DNA of 64,000 nt from Narthecium ossifragum (Eukaryota; Streptophyta; Magnoliopsida; Dioscoreales; Nartheciaceae): NCBI GenBank assembly GCA_963920575.1, contig OY986967.1:1826527-1890526 (forward strand), in the 5' to 3' direction. Position numbers and translations under genes: made by a program. Of the stretch, positions 60,519 to 64,000 are shown in pieces. Below the pieces are notes generated by a model. That model did no database searches and was not told the DNA's origin. It worked only from the letters and a program-made list of their open reading frames with translations. Within the stretch, counting starts at the first letter, position 1; each line of letters starts with the position of its first letter.

Positions 60519-63500
60519 TTTTTTTTTTTTTTGATTAGATGAGCCTATTGGCTAATAGGAACTACAAGAACCTGTCTATCGACGTAATGCCATCCGCCAA
60601 GGCCCAATAAAGAGGCACTTGAGCTCAACGGCACCACCGTGCTATCCCATCTGCTATACAATTTTGATCTCTGGGGATATGAGTAAAAACAAGAACCTGG
60701 AAGTGCATCCCCACCTCCCAAATATCCTTCAAAACCGACTCAATCTGATGAGTCCAAAGCATCCTGCTCTGCAACATGTCAATTGCCGTTTTTGAGTCAG
60801 ATTCCACCACCAACTCCACACAGCCCTTCTCCCTAGCCCAAGTAATCCCATAAAATATTACACGTAGTTCCGCCTCAATACACGATCCAACATCAACGGG
60901 TCTTCCCATGGCCCAGACCGCCTCTGTGTCTTTGATCTCCACCACGCCAATCGCCGCTGCTTGATTTGTGTCATGCATCCATGAAGCATCTACCTGCAAA
61001 ACCATCCCCTCCCATCTCCTCCTTGCGTCTGAATGGAGCCCTCGCATCTGTAGACACTCCTTGGCCGCTCGACATGCTTTGAACACGAGGCTTCTCGCTG
61101 AATCCCCACCCCCATCGAATACCACTCGATTTCGATCCTTCCATATTAACCATATGGCATAGGCAACATGAACCTTGAGGTTTCTTCTGCCCTCTTCGTT
61201 CGAGGATCTGAGTAATAAATTCAAATAATCTTCTGCTCCCCATTCTTCTCCATCCCAATTTTGTTCACGCATGATAGCCTTTAGGACTTCTTTGGCGAAT
61301 CCACACTCCAACAACGCATGAGGAATACTTTCAGTATCACTTCCACACCTCGGGCATAACCTGTCTGAGACCATCATGGACCTCCACAATGCTTCTTTCA
61401 CAGCCAGTTTACCATGAAGGACATGCCAAAGAAATTGCTTGACTCTTGGCCCAATAGGCAAACTCCAAAGGTTTCTCCAAACCTCCATCTCATCATAACG
61501 TTTGGGATTAACTTTCTCCTTCACTAAAAAATCATAAGAAGATGTTGTAGTGATGAAACCATTCTTATTTAGGGACCAGCGGCAGCAATCCCCAGTTTCC
61601 TCTGCTCTAATTGGAACTTTGAAGATCTCTTCTGCCAAGGTTTCATGACCAAACTCTGCCACACAATCATAGTTCCATTCTGACTCATTCTGCAAATCCC
61701 CCACCACCGTAGAATGAAAACGTTCATCACCATTGAAGAGAAGGGGAGAATCTGCCAGAGCACCAAAGCCTAGCCAGTTATCATGAATCAGACTGATTGC
61801 ACTATTCTTGCCTGGTTTACAAATTAATCCTTTCCTGATCAAGTCTGCAGCCTCGCATAAAGCTTTCCAATGCGGTGATCCACCCCGAAGAGTCCTCTTA
61901 GACGGGAGAATCTCTTTCCATTTGTAATTGGCTCTACTCAACTGCTTCCAAATACTTTGGCTCTTATCAAGGAACAAAGCCATTCTGTTCATTTTCAACG
62001 CTTTTTGCCAAAGGCCTAGATCTCTCAGCCCAAGCCCTCCCACCTCTTTAGGAGTACAAACCTCTTTCCAAGCCACATTGCAAAGACTTGATCTCCTCCC
62101 TCTCCAAAGAAAGTGTCTGCAGATGCTTTCCAATCTTTGAATCACCTTTGCAGGTAGCTTTGAAGTTGCCATGACATAGCCTGGAATGGACTGTAGAACA
62201 GACTGAATTAAAGTTACCCTTCCGGCTTCCGAGATTAATCTACCTTGCCACCCCAGAACTCTCTCTGTCATTTTATCAAAAAGCCCTAAATAATCTGCAT
62301 TGGAGATCCTCTTGTCACTAACAGGAACTCCCAAGTAGTTCCAAACACCTCTAGCAGCTGGAATGCCAAGGATGTGACATATAGTACGCCTTCTATCCAC
62401 ATCCACAACTTTAGAGAAGCGGATACTGAACTTAAGGGGATTCATTTCCAACCCGGAAAGTTCCTTGAAGAAGAGAAGTTTCTGCTTTAATTTCCTTACT
62501 TCTAGACATGTGGCTCTAGTCACAAACAAACAATCATCGGCGTAGAGGAGATGAGAGATGATGAAGTCAGACCTTGGCACCTTCAATCCTATCAGGGCAT
62601 CTGTAGGATTCTTCAGAATCTTTGACAGATTTTCTTGAACTAACAAAAACAAGTAAGGAGAAAGGGGATCTCCCTATCGTAATCCACACTTTGAGGCAAT
62701 TCTACCATGTAACCGGCCATTGATAATTAGGGAGAAGCGAGGACCTGTGACGCATGCCATAACCCAATCGATCCACTTGGCTGGAAAATTCATCTTTCTA
62801 AGCACCAATTCCAGAAACTGCCAACTGACCTTGTCATAGGCTGATTTCAAATCAATCTTAGCAACCATCAAACTCCGAGATTTAGGTGCATGCTTCATGG
62901 AATGGATAATTTCAATAGCCGAGTCAATATTATCATGAATGCTTCGACCAGATAAGAAAGCCGACTGCTCACACCCTATCAAATCATCAAGAACCAACCT
63001 CTTACGACGAGCCAGGATAGTAGTGATTACCTTATAACCTATATTGCATAGGCTAATTGGCCTAAAATCCTTCACCTTTTCCGGCAGCCTGCACTTAGGA
63101 ATGAACGATAGAAATGTTTCATTCCAATTTGTTGGTACCCTTGCCGATTCAAAGAAGTCCATCACCAATCTAGAAAATTCAGTGCCTACCACATCCCAGT
63201 GGTTGGTGTAAAATTCAACCGGTATACCATCTGGTCCCGGGCATTTATTGCTGCCCATCCCAAAGATAGCTTCCTTGATTTCCAGTGGTGTAACCTCATC
63301 TACCAAACAAGGATGCCAATCTTCCTTAACTTGCGGCAATTCTGGTAGTTGCAGATTGATCTGAGTACTCTGGGCCTTCCAAAGGTTAGAGTAAAACTTC
63401 ACAAACTCCTCACCAATCAGCTCTTGTTCATGTACAGCCTCCCCATCTTCCTTGATCACAGTCAAAACTTTTGATTTATGTCTGCGACTAGAGACAACTG

Positions 63501-64000
63501 AGTGAAAAAATGTAGAATTCCTGTCACCAGCTTGTAGCCATACTTCCCTGGATCTCTGCGCAGCCCTTGACTCCTGCTTGGTTACAATTAAAGACCATTG
63601 TTTCTCTAATTCTTTCAGCTGCTTCTCCTCCTCATCAAGCAGTTCTCTCTCTGCTTCCAAGGAGTACCACGCCTCCAAGCATTGCTCCATTTGCTTTCCC
63701 ACACCAAAAATATCAGAGCTTGAGGCCCTCCTATCCCAGCCCTTAACCATCTTTTTAACAGCTCTAATCTTGGAATTCAGGATATATTGCCGAGAGCCAT
63801 GATATGGTGTCGTCCATATGCCTTTTAGAGCCGGCTTAAACACTCCTAGCTTTAACCAGTAATGCTCTATCCTAAAAACAGAGGGCCCTGTTCTCCGCGT
63901 TTGATCTTCAGTAGAAACTAGGATGGGCGCATGATCAGAAAAAACCCGTGGCAAATTGCTAACCTTGGTGTTTAGAAACTTCCTCCTCCAAAGAGAGTTG
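60519..64000 (-). mobile_element. L1-type LINE, minus strand, 5' part beyond the window
   Basis: The poly(A) tail is the T-run at 60519-60532, preceded on the minus strand by a short 3' UTR. The coding region reads from the right window edge to 60625: endonuclease end, reverse transcriptase, zf-RVT, RNase H. One nonsense codon (62671-62673) splits it. The 5' end, ORF1, most of the endonuclease and the upstream target duplication are outside the window. Confidence 0.92.
60625..64000 (-). pseudogene. LINE ORF2 (endonuclease end, RT, zf-RVT, RNase H) with one stop
   Basis: The frame is open from the window edge (LWRRKFLNTKVSNLPRVFSDH, an endonuclease terminal motif with the SDH catalytic box) to GLR at 62674, then TAG, then open again (GDPLSPYLF...) to 60625. 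The RT has PGPDGIPVEFY, KIDLKSAYDKVSW and catalytic YADDCLFV. zf-RVT has WRNLWSLPIGPRVKQFLWH and CPRCGSDTE. RNase H has QVDASWMHD, EAELRVIFYGITWA, VVESDSKTAIDML and HIPRDQNCIADGIARW. The stop falls at the Gln of the conserved GLRQGDP motif and is consistent with a single C-to-T change (CAG to TAG). More than 1,100 codons remain otherwise undamaged, so the copy is young. Confidence 0.92.

Overview
This window is nuclear DNA of a flowering plant. The genes have many introns with GT..AG (a few GC..AG) boundaries, and the protein families are plant ones (a CIPK with a NAF motif, a group C MAP2K, plant xylose isomerase). More than half of the non-genic sequence is plant transposable elements: Mutator-like, PIF/Harbinger-type MITEs, Ty1/copia and L1-type LINEs. 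The very GC-rich, single-exon MAP2K gene beside AT-rich genes suggests a monocot, but this is an inference; the species cannot be read from the sequence.

Layout. 1-13.7 kb is almost entirely mobile or repetitive: a relic of a cyclase-associated-protein gene, a 107-bp 5'-truncated LINE end, a 6.2-kb Mutator-like element (MULE, 1945-8166) carrying a broken transposase and a GRF zinc-finger gene, a CT-rich satellite-like block (9.4-11.65 kb), a MITE, and a 1-kb non-autonomous MULE with a minisatellite core. 14.0-18.1 kb holds a three-exon gene for an acidic protein with a zinc ribbon. 18.9-24.1 kb is a decayed copia element on the minus strand. 24.5-29.2 kb is a ten-exon alpha/beta-hydrolase (putative serine esterase/lipase) gene. 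30.1-33.6 kb is a fourteen-exon CIPK21-like kinase gene on the minus strand, tail to tail with the esterase. 34-38.6 kb has a fold-back repeat, a MITE and an unresolved spliced small reading frame. 39.0-43.3 kb is a twenty-exon xylose isomerase gene. 45.0-46.0 kb is an intronless MKK4/5-type MAP2K on the minus strand. 46-51.5 kb is intergenic with two MITEs and a truncated LINE. 51.5-59.9 kb is a young copia element with both LTRs and a 5-bp target duplication, itself invaded by a 2.65-kb solo LTR. 60.5 kb to the right edge is an L1-type LINE on the minus strand, cut by the window end.

How the genes relate. The five host genes are independent housekeeping or signalling genes: a predicted lipase-like esterase, a calcium-sensor-linked kinase, a sugar isomerase, a MAP kinase kinase and one gene of unknown role. 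There is no operon or biosynthetic cluster.

The most unusual structures are: (i) arrays of the palindrome ACGGTCGACCGT at an exact 21-bp pitch in both LTRs of the young copia element, with the same motif inside the unrelated solo LTR nested in it; (ii) a MULE whose transposase tail is built of tandemly duplicated mini-exons and which carries a GRF zinc-finger/coiled-coil/membrane-tail gene; (iii) a MULE-type MITE whose interior is a GC-rich minisatellite. Exon boundaries were worked out by hand from splice signals and reading phase; no transcript or database evidence was available.
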